The translations under genes and the position numbers were made by a program. Below are positions 18,401 to 27,282 of a stretch of 63,164 nt of DNA, in pieces. The DNA comes from an uncultured Lachnospiraceae bacterium (lineage in GTDB: Bacteria > Bacillota > Clostridia > Lachnospirales > Lachnospiraceae). Position 1 is the first letter of the stretch. Every line of letters begins with the position of its first letter. The notes beneath the pieces are model-generated. The model was not told the origin of the DNA. It did not search any database and saw only the letters and a program-made list of their open reading frames with translations. The stretch covers positions 1 through 63,164 of the forward strand of contig CADCIK010000011.1 of NCBI GenBank assembly GCA_902801415.1, in the 5' to 3' direction.

Positions 18401-18896
18401 CGCCGCAAACCCGGGCAAAGAGATCCTTCCCGCCGCCATGCTGTACTACAAGATCACGGACGCGGTCCTGGACGGCGGAAGCGCGGTCAGTGACGGCAGC
18501 AGTCAGGAAGAGCCCGCTGCGGAATCGCCTTCCGAGGAAACATTGGCCGGAATCCGGGCAGCCCTTCGACCGACCGGTATGGTCAACGACGATCCTGCCT
18601 CCTATACGCTTCTTGACACCTCGATTGCAGGTAAGAGCGATGTGATCCCTCTGATCGCGAAGAACGGCAAAGTCACCGCAAGGGGCTCCCATGTATTCAC
18701 GACAGCCGGCTTTGAGGCTCTCTCCAAAGAGGTAAATGAGGTAGTATGCAAACTGGCTGAGGAGATCCTGGACGGCAACGCGTCCGCAGAGCCGGCCGTC
18801 TGGGACAAGGACAAAGAGGCATGCACCTATTGTCCCTACAAAGAAGTATGCGGATTTGATCTGTCCGTTGACGGTTACCGGTATCGGGATCACTGA
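15441..18896 (+). CDS. addB: ATP-dependent helicase/nuclease subunit B
   Basis: Subunit of the AddAB double-strand-break resection complex, the Bacillota counterpart of RecBCD. About 1150 residues. Walker A GASGSGKS is at 8-15. The C-terminal nuclease domain has the PD-(D/E)xK core with KILDYKSG. A 4Fe-4S cluster is indicated by one Cys in AARCPLMQFLQYG and three in CTYCPYKEVC near the end. The start at 15441 is preferred, with GGAG 6 bases upstream; an in-frame ATG at 15429 is also possible. addA follows after 80 bp and is presumably co-transcribed. Confidence 0.95.
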   Translation: MSYRFCFGASGSGKSRTLHNWILEQAERSLKEGVHARDNYVIIVPDQYSMQTQKEIVTESPHKGILNIDVLSFGRLTHKVFEEIGVPKRAVLDDTGKTLLLRRVAGRHAGDLKILGRSIHYPGMIAEVKSVLSEFMQYGIGGQELEAMQKYASDRGQGALSARLHDLQVLYNAFLTGKKDRFITSEEMLDLLAEAIPSSEWVRRSTFVLDGFTGFTPVQYRVLSSLIRCSRGVVISMTFGADGGPSIGEVRTQKAPGREDHLFYLTRKTVCDIDKMAAREGLERGTDLFVGSADEVPVRFRGNPVLAHLERSIFRYPSAACPVPVDGRLRLYETDTPEEEVRQICIAIRKLVLTKGCQYRDISVVCGDLENYGKLFEKLAPRYEIPFYVDRTSSAGLSPLTESIRSVLQIRPQGYSYNAVFKYLRSGMSSLTSEQIDILENYCLAHGIRGRRKWALPFDAQTEPLRLQFLGEIEPAAGPIGQERTAAGTAAERTEALYRFMSGLSMEEKMAQWSADFQQAGDFVRSKQFSQLYRYVIDLLEQIHDLLGDEKVSSQEYLELLETGFTEIRLGTLPQQTDRVLVGDIERTRVSQCRILFFTGVNDGNIPRGTSRGGLLSDLDREFLKSSGTELSPTPRQQMYLQRLYLYMNMTKPTDTLYLSFARTKPEGSTLHPSYLVQMIRKLFPDAAVEHPQLRSAAEQLTGTGDSIVWLSGALREFAQGKWETGSEEADTVMTAYGFMMREGGLETGAALEKLKDAAFTRYDPVWISRETAGSLYGTTVFGGINRMETAARCPLMQFLQYGLGLKKREEFVIEPVDTGRILHQSLERFSKNLQKKGLSWRGFTPEEGQALAVEALRDTAASYNDLLMYSTKRSEAQLARMEQILIRTADTLQYQLQKGKFDPEGFEYSFGPGGEADMITFPLSEGRWLKLVGRIDRLDLCRQDDSVFVKILDYKSGSNDLKEDLMRRGLQLQLIMYMNAVLKDLAAANPGKEILPAAMLYYKITDAVLDGGSAVSDGSSQEEPAAESPSEETLAGIRAALRPTGMVNDDPASYTLLDTSIAGKSDVIPLIAKNGKVTARGSHVFTTAGFEALSKEVNEVVCKLAEEILDGNASAEPAVWDKDKEACTYCPYKEVCGFDLSVDGYRYRDH

Positions 18897-18976
18897 TCCG
18901 GTCCCGCGCATACCATTTTCACAGATCTGCATTGTCCGAAGGCACATGCTGATCAGCATTACAGAGGCACCTGACT

Positions 18977-21900
18977 ATGGCAATTACATTTACCAGTCAG
19001 CAGACAAGGGTTCTGCAGGCAAGAAATCACAATATACTTGTTTCCGCGGCAGCCGGAAGCGGCAAGACGGCCGTTCTGGTCGAGAGGATCGTCCGCATGA
19101 TCAGCGAGGGAGATCATCCGCTGGATATAGACCGGCTTCTGGTAGTCACTTTTACCAAGGCTGCAGCTGCGCAGATGAGAGAGCGGATCGGCGCGGCGAT
19201 CGCGAAGAGGATTGAGGAAGATCCCGACAACACGCATCTGCAGAGACAGGAGACTCTTCTTCACAACGCGCAGATCACCACAATGGACAGTTTCTTCACG
19301 TTCCTTCTGCGCAATAATTTCAGCGATATCGATATGGATCCCGGTTTCAGGCAGATGGACCAGACGGAAGGCGACCTCATGCGCAAAGACGCGCTGGAGG
19401 ACTTTCTGGAAGAGTGTTATGCCGCAGGAGATCCCTCTTTGTCGGCCTGCACAGAAGCTTTCTGCCACAATGCCGGCGACAAGGAGCTGGAGGATATCCT
19501 GGAAATGCTCTACAAGCAGGCAGTCAGCCATCCGGATCCGGAGGAGTGGATCAGGGACAGAGCGGCAGATTATGATGTCAGCGATGAGGACGCGCTGTTT
19601 TCCTCCATATGGATGCAGTTCATCATTCTCTCCGCAGCGGAACGGATCCGTGATCTCGGGAAGCAGTACGAGAGGATCCTTGCGGTCTGCGGCCGCCCTG
19701 ACGGTCCTGCGCTCTATATTCCGCTCATGCGGGAGGAGTACGCCGTTATGCGCTCTCTGGGAGAATGCCCGTCCGCATCGAGTGCGGGACAGGTGCCTGT
19801 CGGCGAGATGAAAGCGATATGGGCAAGGGTCCTGGACATCCTGTCCATGGAATTCGGTTCCATGCCCCGCTTTACTGCCAAAAAATATCCGGAAGTCGAT
19901 CCCGGACTCAAGGAGATCGCCCATGGGATGCGAAATGACGCCAAGGACAAGATCGCCAAACTCAGGAAGAGGTACCAGAACGCGGATCCTGATTCCATAC
20001 TCGCATCAATGCGCCGGGTCAGGCCTGCCGCACAGGCGCTTTCCGACCTGACATGCCGCTTCAGGCAGTATTTCCAGTCGGTCAAGAAGGAGCAGAATGT
20101 CATAGACTTCGCGGATCTGGAGCATCTGGCGCTGCAGGTCCTGACGGAAAAGGACGATGACGGAAACTATCAGCCGCGCAGGGCTGCTATGGGATACCGG
20201 CAGTATTTTGACGAGATCCTGATCGATGAATACCAGGACAGCAATGAAGTGCAGGAACTCCTTTTGCGGATCATCTCCACCGAGGATGAAAAGGTCTACA
20301 ACCGCTTTATGGTCGGCGACGTAAAGCAGTCCATCTATAAATTCCGTCTTGCAAGACCCGAGATCTTTATGGCCAAGCTCGCGGAGTATCTTCCCATGGA
20401 CGCGGAGAAGGAGCGGATCGACCTCGACAGCAATTTCCGAAGCCGCAGTGAAGTCCTTGACAGCGTCAATGACGTGTTCTTCCGGCTCATGAGAAGCGAG
20501 ATCGGAGGCGTCGAATACGGGGAAGACGTCTCGCTCAAGGCGGGTGCTTCCTATCCGGCGGCCGGCGATCCCGATCTGTACAGGACAGAGCTGATCCTTG
20601 TGGGCGGCCCCGAGGATCCTTCCCGCAAGATCCCCCCTGAGATCGAGCGGCTCAGCGCAAGGCAGAAAGAGGCGCTCGCTGTTGCCGGCAGGATCCGGGA
20701 TCTGGTCGGCCATCTTCCGGTCATGGGAGAGGACGGCCTTCAGCGTCCCTGCCGCTACGGCGATATCGTCATCCTGCTGCGGAGCGGCGCGGGCTGGAAT
20801 GAAGAGTTCCGGGACGTCTTTGAAAAGCAGGGGATCCCTTACTATATCGAATCCCGTACCGGTTATTTTTCCGCCGGCGAGATCCAGGCAGTGCTGCAGA
20901 TGATCCGTGTTCTCGATAATCCCAGGCAGGATATTCCTCTTTACGGCGTTCTGCGAAGTTACTGGGGCGGATTCGATGAGGAGGACATCGCCAGGATCAG
21001 GCTTGCCTCCGACAGGGATGCGGACCTGTACAGCTGCGTTGCGCATATGGCGGAATGCGGTGAAACTGGCGGCGATCCGGCGCTGTCAGAAAGGTGCGCG
21101 GCATTTCTGGCCTTTCTCCGCACATGGCGGGGAAAGACCATCTATCTCGGGATCCGGGATCTGCTCACTGCTCTGTTTGCCGAGACCGGATACGAGGAGT
21201 GGTGCAGGGCAATGCCCGGCGGAGAGCAGAGGTCGGCGAATCTGCAGCTGCTCCTGGCTCAGGCAGCGTCCTTCGACAATATGGCGCTGAGCGGACTCTT
21301 TGATTTTGTGCGCTACATCGACCAGGTCCACCACAGAGAAGTGGACTACGGCGAGGCCAATATCCTTGATGAAAATGCCGATGTCGTAAGGATCATGAGT
21401 ATCCATAAGAGCAAAGGACTGGAATTCCCGGTCTGTTTTGTCGCAGGCACAGCCAAGAATCACAGTTACCGCTACCACGATACCAAAGGGAGCCTGATCT
21501 GCGACAACGACTGGGGAATCGGTATGGATCACTGGGACCCGGTCTCAAGGACCAAATACCGCACTATCCGCAAAGAAGCGATCGCTGACAAGATACGGCG
21601 GGAGAGTCTCGGCGAAGAGCTCCGCGTTCTGTATGTAGCCATGACCAGGGCGAAGGAAAAGCTGATCCTCACAGGCTATCTGGAGAACATTCCGGACAAA
21701 TGCGAGGATTGGGAGGAGCGTCTTCCGGCAGCCATGGAGGCCGGAGAAAAGCTGCCGACCGCGCTTCTGGCAGATTCCGAGAGCTTTCTGGAGCTGATCT
21801 GGTATGCGATCCACGCGGGACAGGGATCCGGTCATTTCGTGATCCGGACGGTCAACTGCGCGGATCTTGTGTGGAATGAGCTGCGCCACCAGTCCGGTAT

Positions 21901-22762
21901 GGCGGTTCGCAAACAACAGCTCGAGCAGGCAGGAGAGTTTGATGGCGATCCCCTTCCGGACCCTGTACTCCTTGATCAGCTGCGGAAGACCTTCTCGCGC
22001 AGATATGCCCACGAAGACCTGCGCGGGCTCTACACCAAGACCTCCGTCTCGGAGCTCAAGCTCGCTTCCCTTGAGGAAGAGGGGGAGAGTGCCTATGAGA
22101 TCTTCCCGGAGAACAATCCGGCTCCTGTGATCCCCTTCTTTGCGGCGGAAGACATTGCAAAAGCAGCCGGGACTGACACCTGTGAAGCAGATTCTGAAGA
22201 AGGACACGGCAGCCCTCAAACTAAAAGTGCCTTCACCGGAACTGAATACGGCACAGCAGTCCACAGACTTTTGGAACTGTTTGACTACGGCAGATTCCGG
22301 AATCCGGCACAGGTCGATCAGGCCGCTTTCGATCTCTGGAGACGCGAGCTGGCTGACGGCGGGCGGATCCCGGCTTCGTATGCCGATGAACTCCCGGCGG
22401 GCGGTATTCTGTCCTTCCTTCACAGTGAGCTCGCCGGCAGGATGGCAGACGCGGATTCACGCGGCGCGCTGTTCCGTGAACAGCCATTTGTTCTGGGCAT
22501 AGAAGCAAACCGGCTGAACCCGGAGTTTCCGAAGGATGAGACCGTACTTGTACAGGGTATCATCGACGCGTATTTCATTGAAAACGGCGAGCTGATCCTT
22601 GTGGATTATAAGACGGACCGCGTCTTTGATCCGCAGGAACTGCGGGACAGATATCAGATCCAGCTGGATCTGTATGAGCAGGCGCTGTCCCGTATCACCG
22701 GCATGAAAGTGCGTGAAAAACTCATTTATTCAATTTCTCTGCGAAGAGTTATTTCTTTATAA
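18977..22762 (+). CDS. addA: ATP-dependent helicase/nuclease subunit A
   Basis: UvrD-type helicase with a C-terminal RecB-family nuclease domain; it pairs with AddB. 1261 residues. Walker A AGSGKT is at 26-31, Walker B DEYQDSNEVQ lies near 415, helicase motifs include MSIHKSKGLEFPV and LYVAMTRAKEKL, and the nuclease motifs GTAVHRLLE and LILVDYKTDRV are near the C-terminus. SD AGAGG is upstream. A stretch around 1035-1095 is variable, linking helicase and nuclease parts. Full length with no lesion seen. Confidence 0.97.
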   Translation: MAITFTSQQTRVLQARNHNILVSAAAGSGKTAVLVERIVRMISEGDHPLDIDRLLVVTFTKAAAAQMRERIGAAIAKRIEEDPDNTHLQRQETLLHNAQITTMDSFFTFLLRNNFSDIDMDPGFRQMDQTEGDLMRKDALEDFLEECYAAGDPSLSACTEAFCHNAGDKELEDILEMLYKQAVSHPDPEEWIRDRAADYDVSDEDALFSSIWMQFIILSAAERIRDLGKQYERILAVCGRPDGPALYIPLMREEYAVMRSLGECPSASSAGQVPVGEMKAIWARVLDILSMEFGSMPRFTAKKYPEVDPGLKEIAHGMRNDAKDKIAKLRKRYQNADPDSILASMRRVRPAAQALSDLTCRFRQYFQSVKKEQNVIDFADLEHLALQVLTEKDDDGNYQPRRAAMGYRQYFDEILIDEYQDSNEVQELLLRIISTEDEKVYNRFMVGDVKQSIYKFRLARPEIFMAKLAEYLPMDAEKERIDLDSNFRSRSEVLDSVNDVFFRLMRSEIGGVEYGEDVSLKAGASYPAAGDPDLYRTELILVGGPEDPSRKIPPEIERLSARQKEALAVAGRIRDLVGHLPVMGEDGLQRPCRYGDIVILLRSGAGWNEEFRDVFEKQGIPYYIESRTGYFSAGEIQAVLQMIRVLDNPRQDIPLYGVLRSYWGGFDEEDIARIRLASDRDADLYSCVAHMAECGETGGDPALSERCAAFLAFLRTWRGKTIYLGIRDLLTALFAETGYEEWCRAMPGGEQRSANLQLLLAQAASFDNMALSGLFDFVRYIDQVHHREVDYGEANILDENADVVRIMSIHKSKGLEFPVCFVAGTAKNHSYRYHDTKGSLICDNDWGIGMDHWDPVSRTKYRTIRKEAIADKIRRESLGEELRVLYVAMTRAKEKLILTGYLENIPDKCEDWEERLPAAMEAGEKLPTALLADSESFLELIWYAIHAGQGSGHFVIRTVNCADLVWNELRHQSGMAVRKQQLEQAGEFDGDPLPDPVLLDQLRKTFSRRYAHEDLRGLYTKTSVSELKLASLEEEGESAYEIFPENNPAPVIPFFAAEDIAKAAGTDTCEADSEEGHGSPQTKSAFTGTEYGTAVHRLLELFDYGRFRNPAQVDQAAFDLWRRELADGGRIPASYADELPAGGILSFLHSELAGRMADADSRGALFREQPFVLGIEANRLNPEFPKDETVLVQGIIDAYFIENGELILVDYKTDRVFDPQELRDRYQIQLDLYEQALSRITGMKVREKLIYSISLRRVISL

Positions 22763-22840
22763 CATCTGCCGTAATTGCTGTTTTACTGTGTAAATTGTTA
22801 ATAAAAAGTCATTCTTTTTGTAGAAACTGAACAGATAGGA

Positions 22841-22849
22841 TGCTATAAT
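22841..22849 (+). promoter_or_regulatory. Extended -10 promoter for the acyl-CoA dehydrogenase gene
   Basis: TGCTATAAT at 22841-22849. No good -35 is seen 17 bp upstream, as is common for extended -10 promoters. It leaves a leader of about 70 bases. The rest of the 161-bp gap after addA is AT-rich and unremarkable. Confidence 0.6.
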
Positions 22850-22923
22850 ATTTGTGATTAGATAGATGTGTAATAATTTATCTGAAATTGCTACAATGTA
22901 GCGCAATCACAAAGGAGGTCGCA

Positions 22924-24063
22924 ATGAGTTTTTTTAATGACGAAATCCATCAGGATATGGTGGACATGTACCGTGACTTTGCAGTAGGCGTCTGCGGACC
23001 TATCGCTGCTGAGATCGACGAAGAGGAGAAATTCCCCGTTGAGACATTCAAGCAGGCTGCTGAGATGGGACTTCTCGGAATCCCCTTCCCGGAGGAGTAC
23101 GGCGGAGCAGGCATGGATGAGCTGTCCTATGCACAGTGCATCGAGGAAGTTTCCAAGGTTTGTGCTTCCACAGCAGTTGGTATCTCTGCACACACATCCC
23201 TCTGCGCATGGCCGATCTACAAGTTCGGTACAGAAGAGCAGAAGCAGAAATATCTTCCCCCGCTGCTTACCGGTGAGAAGCTTGGCGCTTTCGGTCTGAC
23301 CGAGCCCAATGCAGGTACAGACGCAGCAGGCCAGAAGACCGTTTTTGAAGACAAGGGCGACTACTATCTGGTAAACGGCTCTAAGATCTTCATCACAAAC
23401 GCAGGTGTTGCTGATATCTTTGTAGTATTCGGTATGACAGACAAGTCTCTTGGCAACAAGGGCATCACCGCTCTGATCATGGAAAAGGATATGGAAGGCT
23501 TCAGCGTCGGTTCCCACGAGAAGAAGATGGGTATCCGCGGATCCAGCACATGCGAGCTCGTATTCGAGAACGTTAAGGTTCCGAAGGAAAACCTTCTGGG
23601 CGAAGTCAACAAGGGCTTCAGAATTGCTATGATGACTCTTGACGGCGGCAGAATCGGTATCGCTGCACAGGCTCTTGGTATTGCTGAAGGCGCTCTCGAT
23701 GTAACTGTTCAGTACGTTAAGGAGAGAGTACAGTTTGGCCGTCCGATCGCTAAGTTCCAGAACACTCAGTTCGAGCTTGCCAAGATGAAAGCCAACACTG
23801 AGGCTGCTAAGATGCTGGTCTATCGCGCAGCTTGCGCTGTTGACGAAGGCAAGCCTTATACACAGTACGCAGCTGAAGCTAAGCTCGTTGCAGCAGCAAA
23901 CGCTTCTGACGTTACACGCAGATGCCTGCAGCTCTTCGGCGGCTACGGCTACACTCGTGAGTATCCCATCGAGCGCATGATGAGAGATGCTAAGATCACC
24001 GAGATCTATGAAGGAACCAGCGAGGTTCAGATGATGGTCATCGGCGGCGCTATGCTTCGCTGA
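22924..24063 (+). CDS. Acyl-CoA dehydrogenase, probably short-chain (butyryl-CoA type)
   Basis: FAD flavoenzyme of 379 residues, the standard length for short-chain enzymes. It has the FGLTEPNAGTDA flavin-binding block, the KIFITNAGVADIFVVF strand, the GIRGSSTCELVFENVKVP region, and the C-terminal ITEIYEGTSEVQ with the catalytic Glu of the butyryl-CoA/short-chain subfamily. ATG 22924 has AAAGGAGG 6 bases upstream; an upstream in-frame ATG lacks an SD. No etfAB, thiolase or crotonase genes adjoin, so its pathway (butyrate formation or amino acid degradation) cannot be fixed from context. Codon use looks optimised, hinting at high expression. Confidence 0.93.
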   Translation: MSFFNDEIHQDMVDMYRDFAVGVCGPIAAEIDEEEKFPVETFKQAAEMGLLGIPFPEEYGGAGMDELSYAQCIEEVSKVCASTAVGISAHTSLCAWPIYKFGTEEQKQKYLPPLLTGEKLGAFGLTEPNAGTDAAGQKTVFEDKGDYYLVNGSKIFITNAGVADIFVVFGMTDKSLGNKGITALIMEKDMEGFSVGSHEKKMGIRGSSTCELVFENVKVPKENLLGEVNKGFRIAMMTLDGGRIGIAAQALGIAEGALDVTVQYVKERVQFGRPIAKFQNTQFELAKMKANTEAAKMLVYRAACAVDEGKPYTQYAAEAKLVAAANASDVTRRCLQLFGGYGYTREYPIERMMRDAKITEIYEGTSEVQMMVIGGAMLR

Positions 24064-24110
24064 TCAGATCCTTTGATGAGGAGTTCACTTCGCAAGTGAG
24101 ACAGTTTGAG

Positions 24111-24146
24111 AACAGCCCGGCGTTTCTTTCGCCGGGCTGTTTTTTA
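24111..24146 (+). terminator. Intrinsic terminator after the acyl-CoA dehydrogenase gene
   Basis: 12-pair GC-rich stem (24111-24122 with 24130-24141), 7-base loop, then a T run. A weaker CACTT/AAGTG hairpin precedes it. Confidence 0.94.
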
Positions 24147-24172
24147 ATTCCGGAAAGGCGCAGACAAAACCC

Positions 24173-24976
24173 ATGAGACGAGAACGACTTGAGATCGGCT
24201 GGTATGCCGTTCGCCCGTTCCTGATCTATATCGTGCTCTTTATTACGATCCGCTCGGTCCTCTACAGGCTTCTCGAGTCGGTGCTTCTTGCTGCGTCCGC
24301 GGATATGACCGCCTATTATACGTTCTGGCACGACGCGGCGGATCTTATGATCCTTGGGATCGCCTCAGCAGGCTCTGTGCTCCCGCTTCTGAAAGACGGA
24401 CAGCGGGAGATCATGGTCACCAGGGCAAGAAGCGCCGGCGCATGGATCGCACACAGAAAAGACAGCCGTCTTCTGATGGGTCTGCTTCCATTTGGCACCA
24501 TATGCCTGTCCGCTTTTTTAAATCTTGTACTGGCAGGTTCCGGTCCCCAAAATGCCGCCTCTATGCATCCGGCTGTCCTGCCCTTTGCGGCTGCTGTCTA
24601 CGGTTTTCTGACTCCCTTTGTGGAAGAGCTCGTCTACAGGGGGATCGTATGGCACCGGCTCCGAAGGGGTTTCTCCCCGGTCGAAGCGGCTCTCATCTCA
24701 TCGCTCATTTTCGGCGCGGCCCACGCCGATCTCCGGCAGGGCATTTATGCATTTATAATGGGAATGGTCTTCGCGATGAGTTTTGAGCTTACAAGGCGCT
24801 TTGAAGTCCCTTACCTTCTCCACTGCAGCTGCAATCTGGCAGTTCTGGCTGCCTCTTCAGCAGGATGGGGGGAGGTCCTGGCGAATCCCATGTGGATCCT
24901 GTTCTTCGCCGTCTCAGCCGCTGCGGCCTTTGGATATTGGGGTCGGAGACTTCATGAAACAAATTATAAACTATAA
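24173..24976 (+). CDS. CPBP family intramembrane metalloprotease (Abi/CAAX-like)
   Basis: 267-residue membrane protein with about 7 hydrophobic segments. The family motifs are present: EExxxR as E151, E152 and R156 (EELVYRG), then FGAAHADL (FxxxH) and a later HCSCN (HxxxN). In bacteria CPBP proteins act in prenyl-protein or peptide processing, immunity to bacteriocins, or with unknown substrates; nothing nearby gives the substrate. No clear SD precedes the ATG. It lies between two strong transcription stops/starts, so it is probably a single gene. Confidence 0.85.
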   Translation: MRRERLEIGWYAVRPFLIYIVLFITIRSVLYRLLESVLLAASADMTAYYTFWHDAADLMILGIASAGSVLPLLKDGQREIMVTRARSAGAWIAHRKDSRLLMGLLPFGTICLSAFLNLVLAGSGPQNAASMHPAVLPFAAAVYGFLTPFVEELVYRGIVWHRLRRGFSPVEAALISSLIFGAAHADLRQGIYAFIMGMVFAMSFELTRRFEVPYLLHCSCNLAVLAASSAGWGEVLANPMWILFFAVSAAAAFGYWGRRLHETNYKL

Positions 24977-24977
24977 C

Positions 24978-25006
24978 TTGCGCACCACGTATTGCCGTGC
25001 TATAAT
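24978..25006 (+). promoter_or_regulatory. Promoter for rpmE
   Basis: -35 TTGCGC (24978-24983), 17-bp spacer, perfect -10 TATAAT (25001-25006) with the extended TGC. It gives an untranslated leader of about 100 bases. Confidence 0.78.
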
Positions 25007-25056
25007 CATAGAGCTGTTCTTGTAAAAAGGGCAGTAATAGTTATAACAATCATACA

Positions 25057-25094
25057 GAGCACCGCTACTCCTGTGGCTGCAAGCCCGGGTGCTC
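25057..25094 (+). promoter_or_regulatory. Structured leader of rpmE, candidate L31 autoregulatory element
   Basis: Outer stem 25057-25063 with 25088-25094 (7 pairs) enclosing an inner GGCT/AGCC hairpin (25075-25078 with 25082-25085). It ends 5 bases before the SD AAGGAGG. Autogenous leaders called L31 motifs are known in Bacillota, Actinobacteria and Gammaproteobacteria; whether this matches that consensus needs a covariance model search. Confidence 0.5.
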
Positions 25095-25110
25095 AGGTAA
25101 GGAGGAAATC

Positions 25111-25314
25111 ATGAAGTCATCTATTCATCCCAAGTATTATCAGGCAACCGTTACCTGCAACTGCGGCAACACGTTCGTAACCGGTTCCACAAAGCCTGAG
25201 ATTCACGTCGAAGTCTGCTCCAAGTGCCATTCTTTCTACACCGGCACACAGAAGACTGCTGCTGCTAAGGGACGTATTGATAAGTTCAACAAGAAATACG
25301 GCTACAGCAAGTAA
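25111..25314 (+). CDS. rpmE: 50S ribosomal protein L31
   Basis: 67-residue ribosomal protein of the large-subunit central protuberance. It is the zinc-binding (C+) form with Cys 16, 18, 36 and 39 (CNC and CSKC). It has a strong SD and a conserved position ahead of yqhQ-prmC-prfA. Under zinc limitation such proteins are often replaced by a Cys-less paralogue; none is in the window. Confidence 0.98.
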   Translation: MKSSIHPKYYQATVTCNCGNTFVTGSTKPEIHVEVCSKCHSFYTGTQKTAAAKGRIDKFNKKYGYSK

Positions 25315-25337
25315 TAGAATCGCAGAGATGAATGAAG

Positions 25338-25370
25338 ACAAGGCGGAGTGTATTCTCTGCCTTGTTTTTT
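25338..25370 (+). terminator. Intrinsic terminator after rpmE
   Basis: Stem of about 11 pairs (25338-25348 with 25355-25365, one G-T pair), 6-base loop, then TTTTT. It overlaps an upstream ATG in the yqhQ frame, which argues that yqhQ really starts at 25389. Confidence 0.88.
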
Positions 25371-25388
25371 AGTATTAGGAGGCATATT

Positions 25389-26369
25389 TTGGCAAATAAA
25401 TGTAATTCCGCGCAGCACTACTGCGGGATCGGAGGACAGGCGGTTCTCGAAGGCGTCATGATGAAGAACGGCGACAACTACGCGGTCGCTGTCCGCAAAG
25501 AGGACGGCAGCATTGTTCTCCGGAACGAGACCTACAAGGGATTTCTGGCGGACACCCCTGTCAGAAAGATCCCGATCGTGAGGGGCTTTTTCGTACTGAT
25601 CGATTCCCTCACACTTGGTCTTCGCGTGACGGACTATTCCGCGTCCATGTACGATCCGGACGAAGCGGCGGATCCCGAGTCCCCGAAGGAAAAGTTCCTG
25701 ACCGGTCTGATCCTCGCTGTATCAATGGTGATCGCGGTTGCTCTCTTCATCCTGCTTCCCTACGGCGCGGCGTCACTTCTGAGTTCCCTGGTCGGAAACT
25801 CGGGCCTGCTCGTTGTGTTTGAGGGTATTCTCCGCGTCGCGATCTTCCTGCTCTATATATGGGGCATCACGGCCATGGAGGATATCAAGAGGCTGTATCA
25901 GTACCACGGCGCTGAACACAAATGCATCAACTGCCTCGAGAGCGGACTTCCTCTCACCGTGGAAAACGCCAGAAAGAGCACCAGGCTTCACAAGCGGTGC
26001 GGCAGCAGCTTCACGATGTTCGTCATGCTTGTCAGTATTGTATTGTTTTTCTTTATCCGCACAGACAGCCATATCATGCGGATCGTGCTTCGGATCCTTC
26101 TGATCCCGGTCATTTCGGGCGTCTCCTACGAGATCATCCGTCTTGCCGGCACCAGCAGCAATCCCGTGATCCAGTTGATCTCCAAGCCCGGACTCTGGAT
26201 GCAGCTGATGACTACCAAGGAGCCCGATGACGATATGATCGAGGTCGGCATCGCATCCGTGGAAGCAGTGTTTGACTGGAGAACGTACCTTTCACAGGAA
26301 TTCGGCATTTGTCCCGATACCGATGCCGGTTCTGATACCGGTGTCAGTCCCGGCACCGGCGTTGCCTGA
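25389..26369 (+). CDS. yqhQ: DUF1385 domain-containing membrane protein (YqhQ-like)
   Basis: About 326 residues. It begins with the family's GIGGQAVLEGVMMKNG block, has three or four hydrophobic segments (about 98-160 and 200-245), and the metal-like motif YQYHGAEHKCINCLE followed by KRCGSSF. The family is a conserved metal-dependent-looking membrane enzyme of unknown function. TTG 25389 is taken as start, with AGGAGG 7 bases before it; an ATG at 25332 lies inside the rpmE terminator. The last 20 residues are Asp/Gly/Thr-rich and variable. prmC follows after 14 bp. Confidence 0.88.
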   Translation: MANKCNSAQHYCGIGGQAVLEGVMMKNGDNYAVAVRKEDGSIVLRNETYKGFLADTPVRKIPIVRGFFVLIDSLTLGLRVTDYSASMYDPDEAADPESPKEKFLTGLILAVSMVIAVALFILLPYGAASLLSSLVGNSGLLVVFEGILRVAIFLLYIWGITAMEDIKRLYQYHGAEHKCINCLESGLPLTVENARKSTRLHKRCGSSFTMFVMLVSIVLFFFIRTDSHIMRIVLRILLIPVISGVSYEIIRLAGTSSNPVIQLISKPGLWMQLMTTKEPDDDMIEVGIASVEAVFDWRTYLSQEFGICPDTDAGSDTGVSPGTGVA

Positions 26370-26383
26370 CAGGAGGAAGCGGC

Positions 26384-27277
26384 GTGTTTTGGAATGAATC
26401 CGCGAGAGATACGGTTTATAGAGAACTCTGCCAGGAGGGAGCAAGGATCCTGTCCGGCATTATGGAAGAGGAGAGGGAGGCGCAGCTGGATGCGCGGCTC
26501 CTTCTTGAATATGTGTGCGGTACAAACCTGCAGACTCTGCTCCTGGACGCGGAGCGCGTCGTGTCCCGCGAAGAAGTGGAGCGCTACAGAGAGCTTCTCG
26601 TCAGAAGGAGCCGCCGCGAACCGCTCGCCTATATTGTTGGAAGCAGCGATTTTATGGGGCTCACTTTTGAAGTGGACAACCGCGTGCTGATCCCTGAGCA
26701 GGACACAGAGAACCTGATCGAAGAGATCATGAAGGAGACCTGCGACGGCGACCGGATCCTGGACCTGTGCACCGGCAGCGGCTGCATACTTCTGAGCCTT
26801 CTTCATTATTCAAACGGTTCAACAGGCGTCGGTACGGATCTCTCCTTCGATGCGCTGGAAGTGGCGAAGAAAAACGCGGTGAGACTGGGGCTTGAAGACC
26901 GTTGCGAGTGGCGGCAGGGCGACCTCTTTGAGGCAGTTCGGGAAGGAGAGAAATTCGACCTGATCGTCTCCAATCCCCCCTATATCCGCTCTGAAGTGAT
27001 CGGCGGGCTCGCGCCGGAAGTTAAGACACACGAGCCCATGATGGCGCTCGACGGCGGTGAGGACGGTCTTTCGTTCTACAGACGGATCATTCCACAGGCG
27101 TACAGATATCTGGTGACCGGCGGCATGCTCTATCTGGAGATCGGATACGACCAGGCGCAGGAAGTGACGGCCCTCATGGAAGAAGCCGGCTACTACGAAG
27201 TCAGAACGATCCGCGATTACGGCGGAAACGACCGCATTGTCTGCGGCATTAAAAGCATTCATCAAAGTGAACGGTGA
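26384..27277 (+). CDS. prmC: Peptide chain release factor N5-glutamine methyltransferase
   Basis: SAM-dependent methylation of the GGQ glutamine of release factors. 297 residues, with an N-terminal helical substrate-binding domain, the SAM motif [14 protein letters not shown] near 126, and the glutamine-methylase signature NPPY at 197-200. GTG start with AGGAGG upstream. It overlaps the prfA leader by a stop/start arrangement, with prfA as its substrate gene, the standard pairing. Confidence 0.96.
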   Translation: MFWNESARDTVYRELCQEGARILSGIMEEEREAQLDARLLLEYVCGTNLQTLLLDAERVVSREEVERYRELLVRRSRREPLAYIVGSSDFMGLTFEVDNRVLIPEQDTENLIEEIMKETCDGDRILDLCTGSGCILLSLLHYSNGSTGVGTDLSFDALEVAKKNAVRLGLEDRCEWRQGDLFEAVREGEKFDLIVSNPPYIRSEVIGGLAPEVKTHEPMMALDGGEDGLSFYRRIIPQAYRYLVTGGMLYLEIGYDQAQEVTALMEEAGYYEVRTIRDYGGNDRIVCGIKSIHQSER

Positions 27278-27282
27278 CAGTT

